53,473 bases of DNA from DAIPXZ01 sp036782995 (GCA_036782995.1 DAIPXZ010000010.1:1-53473), one strand, 5' to 3'. Positions 14,302 to 23,769 are shown, numbered from the stretch's first letter. Numbers and translations are program-made. Notes: a model not told the origin generated them from the sequence alone.

Positions 14302-16068
14302 ATGAGCAAGGGAAACATCGTGAAAATCTCAGGTCCACTCGTTGTCGCCGAGGGAATGCGTGATGCAAACCTGTTCGACGTGGTACGTGTAAGTAATGAA
14401 CGATTAATCGGTGAGATTATCGAGATGCACGGACAGCGCGCGTCAATTCAGGTATACGAGGAAACGGCCGGGCTAAAGGCCGGTGAGCCAGTTGAATCTG
14501 AGGGCATGCCTTTGTCAGTAGAATTAGGGCCTGGCCTCATCGGAGGCATTTTCGATGGTATCCAACGTCCATTGGAGGAGATTATGGCCCGCACGGGAAA
14601 TAACCTCTCACGTGGTATCGAGATTCCTTCCTTGAATCGCGACACAGTATGGACATTTGAAGCGCAGGTTGCAGTAGGCGATTCCGTAGTCGGCGGTGAT
14701 GTAATCGGTATCGTTAAAGAAACACCGATTGTAATTCATAAGATTATGGTTCCGCCAGGAAAGACCGGAAAAATCACAAAGATTGATTCCGGTAATTATC
14801 GCCTGACCGATGTTGTTGCCACGATTGTTGATGATAAGGGCAAAGAAGAAGCCCTCACCTTGATGCAAAAATGGCCGGTTCGTGTCGGCCGTCCGTTCGT
14901 GAAGAAGCACGCTCCGTCGATGCCTTTGGTAACCGGACAGCGCGTCATTGATTGCATGTTCCCGATTGCAAACGGCGGCGTTGCCGCCATCCCGGGCCCT
15001 TTCGGTTCCGGAAAAACCGTTACCCAGCACCAGCTCGCCAAATGGGCGAAGGCAGATATCATTGTCTATATCGGATGCGGTGAGCGCGGTAACGAAATGA
15101 CCGATGTACTAAATGAATTTCCTGAATTGATTGACCCTTATACCGGCGAGAGCCTAATGAAGCGTACCGTTTTAATCGCGAACACCTCTGATATGCCAGT
15201 TGCCGCTCGTGAAGCTTCCATCTACACCGGAATCACAATTGCCGAATATTTCCGTGACATGGGATACTCTGTCGCCTTGATGGCAGACTCGACCTCCCGC
15301 TGGGCCGAGGCCCTCCGTGAAATGTCCGGCCGTTTGGAGGAAATGCCTGGTGAAGAAGGTTACCCCGCTTATCTGGGAAGCCGCCTTGCCCAATTCTATG
15401 AACGTGCAGGACGCGTCACGGTTCTCGGAAGCAAAGGAATCGAGGGCACACTTTCCGCCATCGGTGCTGTATCGCCTCCGGGTGGTGATATTTCCGAGCC
15501 GGTATCTCAGGCGACCCTTCGTATCGTTAAGGTTTTCTGGGGACTCGATGCAGGTCTTGCCTATAAGCGTCACTTCCCTGCAATCAACTGGCTCACCAGT
15601 TATTCTCTGTATACCGATTCTCTTTCCGGGTGGTTCGAGAAGAACGTCTCTCCGGAATGGAATGCCAATCGCTCACGAATGATGCTCATTTTGCAAGAAG
15701 AGGCTGAGCTCGAAGAGATTGTTAAACTCGTTGGTATGGATGCACTCTCACCGTCTGACCGCTTGAAAATGGAAACTGCGCGTTCTATTCGTGAGGACTT
15801 CTTGCATCAGCTCGCCTTCCACGAGGTCGACACACACACATCCTTAAAGAAACAAGACCTCATGATGAAGGTCATCTTAGATTATTACGAAAAAGCATCC
15901 GGCGCTCTGCAGATGAATGCCGATATCGAAGCCCTCGTGTCTTTACCGGTACGTGAAAAAATCGGAAGATTTAAATACGTCGTAGAAGATGAGATTGATA
16001 CCGAATATGCATCCATTGAATCAAGACTCGCACATGAGCTTGCTGAAGTGCTGACAAAGGAGGACTGA
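14302..16068 (+). CDS. ntpA: V-type ATPase catalytic subunit A
   Basis: At 588 residues it has the normal length of the catalytic subunit, including the extra domain at about residues 110-190 that F-type beta subunits lack. The P-loop GPFGSGKT is at residues 232-239, the catalytic Glu261 is in GCGERGNEM, and ALMADSTSRWAEALRE follows. The start at 14302 has AAAGGAG; the frame open upstream overlaps ntpG and is rejected. Three of these alternate with three B subunits in the head. Three bases separate it from ntpB. Confidence 0.97.
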   Translation: MSKGNIVKISGPLVVAEGMRDANLFDVVRVSNERLIGEIIEMHGQRASIQVYEETAGLKAGEPVESEGMPLSVELGPGLIGGIFDGIQRPLEEIMARTGNNLSRGIEIPSLNRDTVWTFEAQVAVGDSVVGGDVIGIVKETPIVIHKIMVPPGKTGKITKIDSGNYRLTDVVATIVDDKGKEEALTLMQKWPVRVGRPFVKKHAPSMPLVTGQRVIDCMFPIANGGVAAIPGPFGSGKTVTQHQLAKWAKADIIVYIGCGERGNEMTDVLNEFPELIDPYTGESLMKRTVLIANTSDMPVAAREASIYTGITIAEYFRDMGYSVALMADSTSRWAEALREMSGRLEEMPGEEGYPAYLGSRLAQFYERAGRVTVLGSKGIEGTLSAIGAVSPPGGDISEPVSQATLRIVKVFWGLDAGLAYKRHFPAINWLTSYSLYTDSLSGWFEKNVSPEWNANRSRMMLILQEEAELEEIVKLVGMDALSPSDRLKMETARSIREDFLHQLAFHEVDTHTSLKKQDLMMKVILDYYEKASGALQMNADIEALVSLPVREKIGRFKYVVEDEIDTEYASIESRLAHELAEVLTKED

Positions 16069-16071
16069 CCC

Positions 16072-17445
16072 ATGCCGAAGGAATATCGAACCATACAAGA
16101 GGTTGCAGGACCTCTCATGCTGGTAAAAGGCGTCACCGACGTTAGCTTCAATGAACTGGGTGAAATCGAGCTCGGTAACGGTGAAATCCGTCGTTGCCGT
16201 GTCCTTGAAATCAACGGCTCTGACGTTCTCGTTCAATTATTCGAGAGCGGCGCAGGCATCAACCTAGCCGAGAGCAAGGTGCGTTTCCTCGGAAATCAGA
16301 TGGAGCTTCCCGTTTCAAAGGATATGCTGGGACGTGTATTCGACGGACTCGGTCGTCCGATTGACGATGGCCCGGACATTCTTCCTGAAAAACGACTCGA
16401 CAGTAACGGTCGCCCGATGAACCCGGCTGCCCGTTTCTTTCCAAATGAATTTATCGAGACGGGTATTTCCGCAATCGACGGTTTGAACACCCTCGTTCGT
16501 GGACAAAAGCTTCCAATCTTCTCTGCCAGTGGTTTGCCACATGCGAACCTTGCCGCACAGATTGCCCGTCAGGCAAAAGTCCGCGGCACTGACGAGCCGT
16601 TTGCCGTTGTTTTCGCAGCAATCGGCATCACCTTTGAGGAAGCGAACTTCTTCATGGAAAGCTTCCGCGAAACCGGCGCTATCGACCGTACCGTGCTTTT
16701 CATTAACCTTGCAAACGACCCGGCAGTTGAACGTATCGCGACCCCGCGTATGGCATTGACCGCCGCAGAATACCTCGCCTTCGACCTCGACATGCACGTT
16801 TTAGTTATCCTTACGGATATCACAAACTACGCCGATGCGCTTCGTGAGGTATCCGCCGCACGTAAAGAGGTGCCGGGACGCCGCGGTTATCCGGGTTACA
16901 TGTACACTGACCTCGCTTCCCTGTACGAAAGAGCCGGCCGTCAAAGAGGTAAAAAGGGCTCTATTACGATGATTCCGATTTTAACAATGCCGGAAGACGA
17001 CAAGACACACCCGATTCCGGACTTGACGGGATATATCACGGAGGGACAGATTATTCTTTCCCGTGAGCTCTATCGTAAGGGCATTATGCCTCCAATTGAC
17101 GTACTGCCTTCTCTTTCCCGTTTGAAGGATAAGGGTATCGGTGAAGGAAAAACACGTGAGGACCATTCAAACACCATGAACCAATTATTCTCTGCATACG
17201 CACGAGGAAAAGAGGCAAAGGAACTCATGGTCATCTTAGGCGAAGCGGCATTAACCGATATGGATAAGCTCTACGCAAAATTTGCCGATGCATTCGAACG
17301 CGAATATGTGGCGCAAGGCTTCTCGGAAGATCGTTCCGTTGAAGAGACCCTTGACCTCGGCTGGAAGCTTCTCCGCATCCTGCCGCGAAGTGAACACAAA
17401 CGTATCACAGATAAAATTCTGGATAAGTATTACGACGAGAAGTAA
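16072..17445 (+). CDS. ntpB: V-type ATPase regulatory subunit B
   Basis: The 457-residue protein is homologous to subunit A but lacks a P-loop: the corresponding place reads FSASGLPHANLAAQIA. The rest of the fold is typical (VVFAAIGITFEEANFFM, LILTDITNYADALREVSAARKEVPGRRGYPGYMYTDLASLYERAGR), so it is the non-catalytic partner. AAAGGAGG lies within the end of ntpA. I see no disruption. Confidence 0.97.
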   Translation: MPKEYRTIQEVAGPLMLVKGVTDVSFNELGEIELGNGEIRRCRVLEINGSDVLVQLFESGAGINLAESKVRFLGNQMELPVSKDMLGRVFDGLGRPIDDGPDILPEKRLDSNGRPMNPAARFFPNEFIETGISAIDGLNTLVRGQKLPIFSASGLPHANLAAQIARQAKVRGTDEPFAVVFAAIGITFEEANFFMESFRETGAIDRTVLFINLANDPAVERIATPRMALTAAEYLAFDLDMHVLVILTDITNYADALREVSAARKEVPGRRGYPGYMYTDLASLYERAGRQRGKKGSITMIPILTMPEDDKTHPIPDLTGYITEGQIILSRELYRKGIMPPIDVLPSLSRLKDKGIGEGKTREDHSNTMNQLFSAYARGKEAKELMVILGEAALTDMDKLYAKFADAFEREYVAQGFSEDRSVEETLDLGWKLLRILPRSEHKRITDKILDKYYDEK

Positions 17446-17489
17446 GCAGTAGCTACTTCGAATCACATATATTGGAGAGCGAAAAAGAA

Positions 17490-18182
17490 ATGGCAACATC
17501 AAATATCAACCCGACAAGAATGGAGTTAACGCGTTTAAAAAAGCGTCTTGTCACCGCGCGTCGCGGTCACAAGCTACTGAAGGATAAGCGCGATGAGCTC
17601 ATGCGTCAATTCCTTGATGCGGTTCGGGAAAACAAGCGTTTGCGTCGCGAGGTCGAAGAGAAGCTCATGGAAGCCAACAGCCACATGGCCATCTCGCGTT
17701 CATTGATGCAATCCGAAGCACTTGACATTTCCATGCTTTACAGAAAACAAGAATTAACGCTCGATGTCTCCGAAAAAAACATAATGAGTGTGCGGGTTCC
17801 CCGTTACTCACCTAAGTACAAGTCCGCTGACCAAAGCGCTGTCATGGTTTATGGATTCGCATTCACTTCATTTGACTTGGATGATGCGATGATTGCCCTG
17901 TCTGACATCACCGAGGACCTAATCCGCCTCGCTGAAATTGAAAAGTCATGTTCTCTTATGGCCGCCGAAATCGAAAAGACTCGTCGTCGTGTAAACGCCC
18001 TTGAGCACGTCATGATTCCGGACTATGTGGAAACCATACGTTACATCACCATGAAGCTTGACGAAAGCGAACGTTCGGCTACCACGCGCCTGATGAAAGT
18101 AAAGGATATGATGCTCGAAAAGAACCGACTCGAGCGCATTCAACATGATCAGGAAGCAGAATTGTCGGCACCAGAGGAATGA
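17490..18182 (+). CDS. ntpD: V-type ATPase subunit D (central shaft)
   Basis: A 230-residue helical protein, nearly all coiled coil, starting with the family motif NPTRMELTRLKKRLVTARRGHKLLKDKRDEL and ending with RRRVNALEHVMIPDYVETIRYI, both diagnostic. The ATG at 17490 has GGAG twelve bases upstream; a TTG at 17472 in the same frame overlaps that site and is unlikely. It is the last recognisable ATPase gene of the operon. Confidence 0.96.
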   Translation: MATSNINPTRMELTRLKKRLVTARRGHKLLKDKRDELMRQFLDAVRENKRLRREVEEKLMEANSHMAISRSLMQSEALDISMLYRKQELTLDVSEKNIMSVRVPRYSPKYKSADQSAVMVYGFAFTSFDLDDAMIALSDITEDLIRLAEIEKSCSLMAAEIEKTRRRVNALEHVMIPDYVETIRYITMKLDESERSATTRLMKVKDMMLEKNRLERIQHDQEAELSAPEE

Positions 18183-18264
18183 TGGAATAACAGAGAAATT
18201 CTCAGACATAGCCTAAACTTTTCGAAAGTCAGCAAACGAAACCGTAAAAGGGGGCGTGCAAATT

Positions 18265-18744
18265 ATGAGCCAAGGCAAAACTTTTGCAAAATTACTTGGG
18301 ACAGAAAGCATTTTTATGTTGTTTGCCATTCTGATTGCCATTGTATCATCAATGATTCAATTTCTTTTCAAAAAATTTATCGGTGAGGACTCCAGCTTCT
18401 TTTTTCTCGAAAATTATTATCGCTATAACTATATTATGTACGCTTTGGGCATGCTAATCTTTTTTGTCGCAACGTTCCTGATTTACAAGAAGCTCGAAAA
18501 AGGCTTTGCACATATAGCAGAGATTAGTACGCCGCTGAAAATCCTTGCATGGGCAGTCTTGCTTATTTGGGGAATAGTGATGTTTATTCTGGAAATAACA
18601 ATGATTTTTCTTTTCGTGACAGGCTTAACGGACAATATGCAACCGGAGGCTCTGTTATACCTTACCGTCATCGGCTGGCCGACGGTCACTGTGCTTTTTA
18701 TTGGAATTCAGTACATTAGAAAGAGCCGAAGCGTCGCAAAATAA
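18265..18744 (+). CDS. Small membrane protein of unknown function behind the V-ATPase operon
   Basis: The 159-residue product has four hydrophobic segments (near residues 15-36, 54-77, 89-117 and 124-147) and short charged loops, ending in RKSRSVAK. I recognise no family. AAGGGGG about eleven bases before the ATG at 18265 supports that start; a GTG at 18256 is too close to it. It lies 82 bases after ntpD with no terminator between, and a strong terminator follows, so it is probably the last gene of the V-ATPase transcript. A role linked to the ATPase is only suggested by position. Confidence 0.7.
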   Translation: MSQGKTFAKLLGTESIFMLFAILIAIVSSMIQFLFKKFIGEDSSFFFLENYYRYNYIMYALGMLIFFVATFLIYKKLEKGFAHIAEISTPLKILAWAVLLIWGIVMFILEITMIFLFVTGLTDNMQPEALLYLTVIGWPTVTVLFIGIQYIRKSRSVAK

Positions 18745-18836
18745 CTCTCGCTATTCAACGAAAAATCGGCAGTATTGCGTGATAAGGAATAGCTATACGG
18801 CAGAGCAATTTTATCAGCACTCTTTACACAAAAAGA

Positions 18837-18869
18837 AAAACGACCTCCATATTATATGGAGGTCGTTTT
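18837..18869. terminator. Bidirectional terminator, V-ATPase operon and GyrI-like gene
   Basis: A perfect inverted repeat of 16 bases on each side of a single T begins with AAAA and ends with TTTT, so it can stop transcripts from both sides. It lies between the convergent genes ending at 18744 and 18907. Confidence 0.85.
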
Positions 18870-18906
18870 CATCCAACAACAAACAAATATATCAGTAACA
18901 AACGGT

Positions 18907-19353
18907 CTATGTTCTTTTTCGCATGAACATCGGTGGCTTTTTCTTCGATACCGGCTCAACATAAGGCCTGCGGAAAATGCGTATATCAGCATTTCCGTCA
19001 TCATCGAATGACTCGATTTCATACGTCAGTGGTCCATCCTCATAAATCTTCTCATAGAGTTTGGTCAAATCCTCAAGCTTGCCGTGATATTCCAGCCAGC
19101 CCTCATCTGGGAGTCGCATTTGCAAGAGACCCGCAGGCGGATATATCGCTCGAATCTCTTTGCAATCATATTCTCTGGATAAATCTTCGCTTCCGATTGC
19201 ATAATCAATCTGGTCATTACTCCAAGAATGACCTAGACCGATAAGCGTACTTTTCGGATATTGTTGGGTCATCATGTCCCAAAACTGTCCGATTGCTTCA
19301 TACTGTGCGCCATCTTTGCAATCAAATGTAACGGAAACGCCTTTGAAATTCAT
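18907..19353 (-). CDS. GyrI-like small-molecule-binding protein (tentative)
   Basis: The product has 148 residues, is soluble and stands alone. The order of elements resembles the GyrI/AraC effector-binding fold: an opening strand, GLGHSWSNDQIDYAIGSED, then IRAIYPPAGLLQMRLPDEGWLEYHGKLEDLTKLYEKIYEDG, then a final strand after TYEIESFDDDG. The DLTKLYEKIYEDGPLTYEIE part is the most telling. Such domains bind drugs or other small ligands. The start at 19353 has GGGAG seven bases upstream; the upstream extension lacks a site. There is no DNA-binding domain. Confidence 0.6.
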   Translation of the reverse strand: MNFKGVSVTFDCKDGAQYEAIGQFWDMMTQQYPKSTLIGLGHSWSNDQIDYAIGSEDLSREYDCKEIRAIYPPAGLLQMRLPDEGWLEYHGKLEDLTKLYEKIYEDGPLTYEIESFDDDGNADIRIFRRPYVEPVSKKKPPMFMRKRT

Positions 19354-19545
19354 GTTCTCACTCCCGAAAATGTGCTTTGAAAAAGCTTCTTGGACAACAT
19401 ACCTTCTATAAATGATTTGTATGCAAATCTCTATAATTAGTATACGCTCATTTCGGGGGTTTCGCCATTTGACACATTGCACAAACTAAAGCATAAATAA
19501 TTCGATGGCACTTTGCACAAACTTGTGGTACAAATTATCTGCGTA

Positions 19546-21282
19546 TCATACTCCCCAATATGCAATCAAGCCATTGGTTATTCCAACTGCGACACGAGCC
19601 TGTACTGCGGGGTCCGTCAATAATGCGCGGTCTCGTGCATTTGAGAGATATCCGACTTCAATCATTGCAGAAGTAAGGCCTTGTTCCCGAAGCACGCAAA
19701 AATTGTCAGTCACCGTTTGACTACCAGTCGTTTGCAAGGACGACTCTGCACTGGTAACGCCATTATAAAGACATTGTGCAAAATAGGCATTTGTCGATCC
19801 GTCACGCCCGAAAAACTGTTCGCGAATCGGACTTTGCGGAAGTGAATATTCGGGATTATTTTTTATCATATTGTTTTCACTGTAAATCATTGAAGCATCT
19901 GTTACATAGTAAACCTTTGTTCCGTGTACACTTGAACTGGTCGCACTATTGCCGTGAATCGATATGTATACAACATTGTCGAGATCTTGCTCCATAAAAA
20001 ACATCTCCTGGAGCTCCGGACACATACCCGTACCGACCATGAAACCCATACCACCCGACAGCACCGTATCTTCGTTAATAGCATAGATGCTTTGAATCGA
20101 ATCCAAAACCATATTCCGAGTCGAATCGGACACTTCCCTACCGCCATAAGTATCTCGGTATTGCAAAGCAAACTCGTGTACTTGTGCATTTCGGTTGTAA
20201 AGACCGACCCATGTATCACTGCTGCGTGTTAATATGACCGTCGCACCTTGTGCCTCCAACGCAGATTTTGTTGCCAGCACAATTGCGAGATTCACCGTTT
20301 TTTCGAGGACTCCACCATATGCACATCCGCTATCTTTTCCGCCGTGTCCGGCATCTAAAATGACAGTCTTTCCTGCAAGGGGCAACACCAGAAGTCCATA
20401 CGAAGCAACAATAAATCGGAATTCAGGTGAATTCACAAAGGACTGAAAAATCGACTGCCTCGATAATCCAGATTGATTCCAATTCTGTAATCCGCCTTCA
20501 TCCGGCGCACGTCCCATCAACGCATAGTAAAGCATTGTAATGAATTCAACACGTGTTAGGTTCCTACTATTGGCCTCGGGACTAAAAATAAAACCGAAGG
20601 CCATATCCGTTGTCGTCGTTCGTCCTTCTAGAAGGCTATTTGTCCAATTCTCAAGGCCTTGCTGATCGCCTTCACGTCCCAACGTCTCCGTATAAAGGCG
20701 TGACACAAACCGATAAATCTGATTCGTTTTTCCCAATGGCTGACCTTCGACAAAATATCCTCTAAGTATTCCGAAATTCCTGCACAGGGCAAAGAATTCA
20801 GTTGAGGACGAAAATCCATGGAATAACCCTTCCTTTGTCATGCCATTTGCAATATTAGTAAGCCAAAAGGCTTTCCCTTCCGGATCAGAGCCTCGGTCCA
20901 GAAAAATCTGGTACATGCGCTCGACACATTCATCATCAGACAACCCCAAAGCCTGAAATTCCGCACTGAAAATAAAACCATATGCCACTTCTGTCGCCGT
21001 TTGGCAACCTGATGTGAGTGCCTCTACCCAGTTTTGAAAGCCTTCAGAATCTGGTACTCGATTTAAGGCAAGTGAATAAAGCCGAGTAATATATGCTTCG
21101 ACGCCTTGCGATTCCATTTCATCGCTCAACACATTTTCATCAGCATTTTCGGTTGAAATGATGTCAGTAAATTCGTCTTGTTCGATACTCATATTATGAG
21201 AAGAATCAGCAAAAATCGCATTTGGTGCGATAAGAGAACAAACAATAATGATAGATAAAATACATAGAGAAAAACGTTTCAT
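19546..21282 (-). CDS. Secreted N-acetylmuramoyl-L-alanine amidase with DUF4214 repeats
   Basis: The 578-residue protein starts with a signal peptide (about residues 1-25, cleavage near AIFA). Residues about 60-290 hold four helical units of DUF4214 type in two pairs, with the typical LNRVPDSEGFQNWVEAL and GFIFSAEFQ pattern. An Amidase_3 domain follows from about 300: zinc ligands His in DAGHGG, Glu in LEKTVN and His in SIHGN, and the catalytic Glu in MIEVGYLSN. It should cut the bond between muramic acid and the peptide in the cell wall, with the repeats targeting it. GGAGG precedes the start. The amidase domain has an unusually long insert between LYNRNAQV and VVYISIHGN, about 70 residues. 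Confidence 0.9.
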   Translation of the reverse strand: MKRFSLCILSIIIVCSLIAPNAIFADSSHNMSIEQDEFTDIISTENADENVLSDEMESQGVEAYITRLYSLALNRVPDSEGFQNWVEALTSGCQTATEVAYGFIFSAEFQALGLSDDECVERMYQIFLDRGSDPEGKAFWLTNIANGMTKEGLFHGFSSSTEFFALCRNFGILRGYFVEGQPLGKTNQIYRFVSRLYTETLGREGDQQGLENWTNSLLEGRTTTTDMAFGFIFSPEANSRNLTRVEFITMLYYALMGRAPDEGGLQNWNQSGLSRQSIFQSFVNSPEFRFIVASYGLLVLPLAGKTVILDAGHGGKDSGCAYGGVLEKTVNLAIVLATKSALEAQGATVILTRSSDTWVGLYNRNAQVHEFALQYRDTYGGREVSDSTRNMVLDSIQSIYAINEDTVLSGGMGFMVGTGMCPELQEMFFMEQDLDNVVYISIHGNSATSSSVHGTKVYYVTDASMIYSENNMIKNNPEYSLPQSPIREQFFGRDGSTNAYFAQCLYNGVTSAESSLQTTGSQTVTDNFCVLREQGLTSAMIEVGYLSNARDRALLTDPAVQARVAVGITNGLIAYWGV

Positions 21283-21343
21283 TCATTCGTCCTCCAGTTT
21301 GTTTTATTCTATCACACGTTCGGAAAATATCGGCACATGTAGA

Positions 21344-21362
21344 AAACCAAATCATCTGGTTT
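21344..21362 (-). terminator. Weak hairpin behind the GNAT gene
   Basis: AAACCA and TGGTTT form a 6-bp stem with a seven-base loop just after the GNAT stop codon on the minus strand. There is no real T run, so this is a weak terminator at best. Confidence 0.3.
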
Positions 21363-21368
21363 ATCGGA

Positions 21369-22352
21369 TTATTTAGTGTAATCGAGACATGATAGACGAA
21401 ATCCTCTTAAGTCCAATGGATCCATGTCTGATGGCCGAACACTGAAAATTACCTTCATTCCGGGCATGAGAAGTGGAACGTTTGCGCGGATGAACAACGG
21501 TTCTCCGTCATGAGCCAAACCATCAGTCGATACAAGCGGAGCGCTGCTTTCATGAGAAAAGCATACTTCAAGATTCGTAATTTGATCATTGCTCACCAAT
21601 GCGGGAATCGACGCTAGAATCGGATTCATACGTTTCGAATATTCATCCTCGCATACAATAGCATCTTTAAAACAAACCATATTCAATCTTATCGTTTTCT
21701 TATCAGACGAGCTGGTAGTCAAAACTATCAATGCACCGAGTGCGTCAGATACATAAACAGATTTTGTAAAGCATTCTTCCTCCATGTGAATCAAACGCGG
21801 ACTTGCATCCCCCAACAAGGAGAATTGGTTACTGATTGCAATACGCTGATTTGCATATTGACGCAATATATCGCGGTTTTTCTTTTTCGATAAATCCAAT
21901 GGACGAAAATCACTTTTTCCTGCCATCGCGTCTAAAGCAGAAAGACTATAGCAATACTGTTTTTCTGCACAAAGGATAAATCCGAACTTTGGATACATAG
22001 CAACAGCTTCTTCATTCGCATATAGGAAAACGAAAGCGGCGTTACTATATTCATTCAAAACACGCCCCATCAATTTCTTAATATATCCTTTTCCACGATA
22101 GTCCGGGTGCGTCATAATGGTACCCAATTGCACCAAAAGCACTTTGCGTTTACCGATTAGCGCGTCATATGTATTCGCGGTAACATTTGCCACCAGCTTC
22201 CCATCTTCAATCACAGAAAACGGATGGTAGTTTTTTCCGAGAATCCCTTTCTTTTGCCAATCATCCATACGAAAATGAAATATCATCTCGGATAAATCAG
22301 ATAATTCTTTCATATATTCCTTATTATCCAAATAATGTGAAATGATTTCCAT
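21369..22352 (-). CDS. GNAT family N-acetyltransferase
   Basis: A 327-residue protein whose N-terminal half is a GNAT domain. The acetyl-CoA motif is QLGTIMTHPDYRGKGYIKKLM at about residues 75-95 (given here up to LM), followed by FVFLYANEEAVAMYPKFGF. The C-terminal half (about 150-327) is of the kind seen in bacterial two-domain GNATs and ends in a beta-rich region. The acceptor is unknown. AAAGG is eight bases before the ATG. The gene lies between the shikimate-kinase-like gene and the amidase gene on the same strand, each about 80 bases apart. Confidence 0.85.
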   Translation of the reverse strand: MEIISHYLDNKEYMKELSDLSEMIFHFRMDDWQKKGILGKNYHPFSVIEDGKLVANVTANTYDALIGKRKVLLVQLGTIMTHPDYRGKGYIKKLMGRVLNEYSNAAFVFLYANEEAVAMYPKFGFILCAEKQYCYSLSALDAMAGKSDFRPLDLSKKKNRDILRQYANQRIAISNQFSLLGDASPRLIHMEEECFTKSVYVSDALGALIVLTTSSSDKKTIRLNMVCFKDAIVCEDEYSKRMNPILASIPALVSNDQITNLEVCFSHESSAPLVSTDGLAHDGEPLFIRANVPLLMPGMKVIFSVRPSDMDPLDLRGFRLSCLDYTK

Positions 22353-22373
22353 TCGTATAACCTTTCATAATTT

Positions 22374-22395
22374 GGGGCACTTATGTGCCCCTTTT
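22374..22395 (+). terminator. Hairpin with T run facing the plus strand
   Basis: GGGGCAC and GTGCCCC pair around TTAT, and TTTT follows on the plus strand. No plus-strand gene is known to the left, so it may block antisense transcripts. On the minus strand it sits just before the ribosome binding site of the GNAT gene, as a 5' stem. Confidence 0.4.
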
Positions 22396-22431
22396 AGTAA
22401 TCATAACTCAATAGTAAAAATATTTCGACAT

Positions 22432-22947
22432 TTATTTCGTGTTTCTTCCTTCCACAGCCAGAATAATCTGTTCAGCAACTGCTCTCGGTCGACTGTTTCT
22501 AGGGCGAATACGAATATCTGCATATCTTTGGTAGTATGGCTTTCTTTCATGGTAGAGGCTGATAATCGTCTGGTTTTTTGCAATCACTATGCCTCTTTTC
22601 TGCGCATTGGCAAGGCGATGCGTCAACATGTATATATCAACATCCAAAAAAACAATCGTAGCTATACTGCTTAAATATGCCATGCCATGTTCGGAGAGGA
22701 CAGCACTTCCTCCGGTGGCTACAACTTTCATCGAATCATCTAAAGAAAGGAGTGCTTTCTCTTCGAGAGCCATAAAATAATCCAAGCCTTCCTCGTCAAT
22801 GATTTCCTGTAATCGGCGTCCGTCCTTTTCCATGATGATACGATCCGAGTCAATAAATGGTACCCCCAGAGAACTCGCAAGAATGGCGCCCACTGTGCTT
22901 TTGCCACTTCCGGGCATTCCGACTAATACAATCATTCGATCAACCAT
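22432..22947 (-). CDS. Shikimate-kinase-like P-loop kinase with altered substrate site
   Basis: The 171-residue protein has the shikimate kinase fold: Walker A GMPGSGKS at 10-17, FIDSD at 31-35, ATGGSAV at 77-83, and the lid-side HERKPYYQRYAD near 133-144. Two shikimate contacts are changed. The Arg of the FRxxE motif is Met59 (FMALE), and the third Gly of the GGG loop is Ser81. A variant group of this kind occurs in Firmicutes and is usually annotated as shikimate kinase. No other aromatic pathway gene is near. It may phosphorylate something else. AAAGGGGG nine bases upstream supports the start. Confidence 0.75.
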   Translation of the reverse strand: MVDRMIVLVGMPGSGKSTVGAILASSLGVPFIDSDRIIMEKDGRRLQEIIDEEGLDYFMALEEKALLSLDDSMKVVATGGSAVLSEHGMAYLSSIATIVFLDVDIYMLTHRLANAQKRGIVIAKNQTIISLYHERKPYYQRYADIRIRPRNSRPRAVAEQIILAVEGRNTK

Positions 22948-23103
22948 ATGCGTAGCCCCCTTTCAACAAGCATCGTTCTGGTTGAAGTCAGGTTCTCATA
23001 TATTGGCATCAGTATAGCATGGCCAATTATGTTATCATGTTATCGTTTCATGAACAAAGAGCAAAAGAAAACCATATATTCCAAGTACAAAGGAGCGTCT
23101 TTT

Positions 23104-23769
23104 ATGCAACGAAACACTATCATTTTCGATATGGATGGTACCATCCTTGACACCTTAGAAGATTTAAAGAACAGCCTAAATTATTCGCTCACTCTTCATG
23201 GATACCCCACTCGCACACTCGACGAAGTACGAACCTTCGTTGGAAACGGAATGCCCAAGCTCATTGAACGAGGTCTACCGTCCGGTGTCGATTCCGAGAA
23301 GCAAGCCGATGTGTATAAAGACTTTACCCTATATTACAAGAACCATTGCAAAGAAAACACTAAGCCCTACGATGGCGTTGTCGAAGCTATTCGTAATATT
23401 CGAAATGCAGGATACCGCACAGCCGTTGTATCCAACAAAGCTAACTACGCTGTATTAGAGCTATGTGATACTTTCTTCAGCGATGTCTTTCATGAGGCTA
23501 TCGGTGAAATGCCGGGTATAGAAAAAAAACCTGCTCCAGATATGATTAATATCATTTTATCGCGGCTGAATACCACAACGGATGATGCCATCTATGTCGG
23601 TGACTCGGAAGTCGATATCATGACCGCCAAAAATGCAAACCTTCCGCTGATTGCTGTTGATTGGGGATTTAAAACCCATCAGTTTCTTGTCGAGCACGAT
23701 GCACATACAATCATCTCACACCCAGATCAGCTATTAGCGGCTATACAGGAGATAAACCGAGAATCATGA
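23104..23769 (+). CDS. HAD-superfamily hydrolase, phosphoglycolate-phosphatase-like
   Basis: The 221-residue protein has the four HAD motifs: FDMDGTILDT (nucleophile Asp9, Asp11), VVSNKANYAV, a Lys in EKKPAPDM, and VGDSEVDIMTAK. A helical cap lies between the first two (about residues 15-85), as in the Gph/PGP group, which dephosphorylates 2-phosphoglycolate or related small esters. The start at 23104 has AAAGGAG; the open frame upstream reads through the divergent promoter region. It is divergent from the shikimate-kinase-like gene and is followed by the MATE gene. Confidence 0.85.
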   Translation: MQRNTIIFDMDGTILDTLEDLKNSLNYSLTLHGYPTRTLDEVRTFVGNGMPKLIERGLPSGVDSEKQADVYKDFTLYYKNHCKENTKPYDGVVEAIRNIRNAGYRTAVVSNKANYAVLELCDTFFSDVFHEAIGEMPGIEKKPAPDMINIILSRLNTTTDDAIYVGDSEVDIMTAKNANLPLIAVDWGFKTHQFLVEHDAHTIISHPDQLLAAIQEINRES

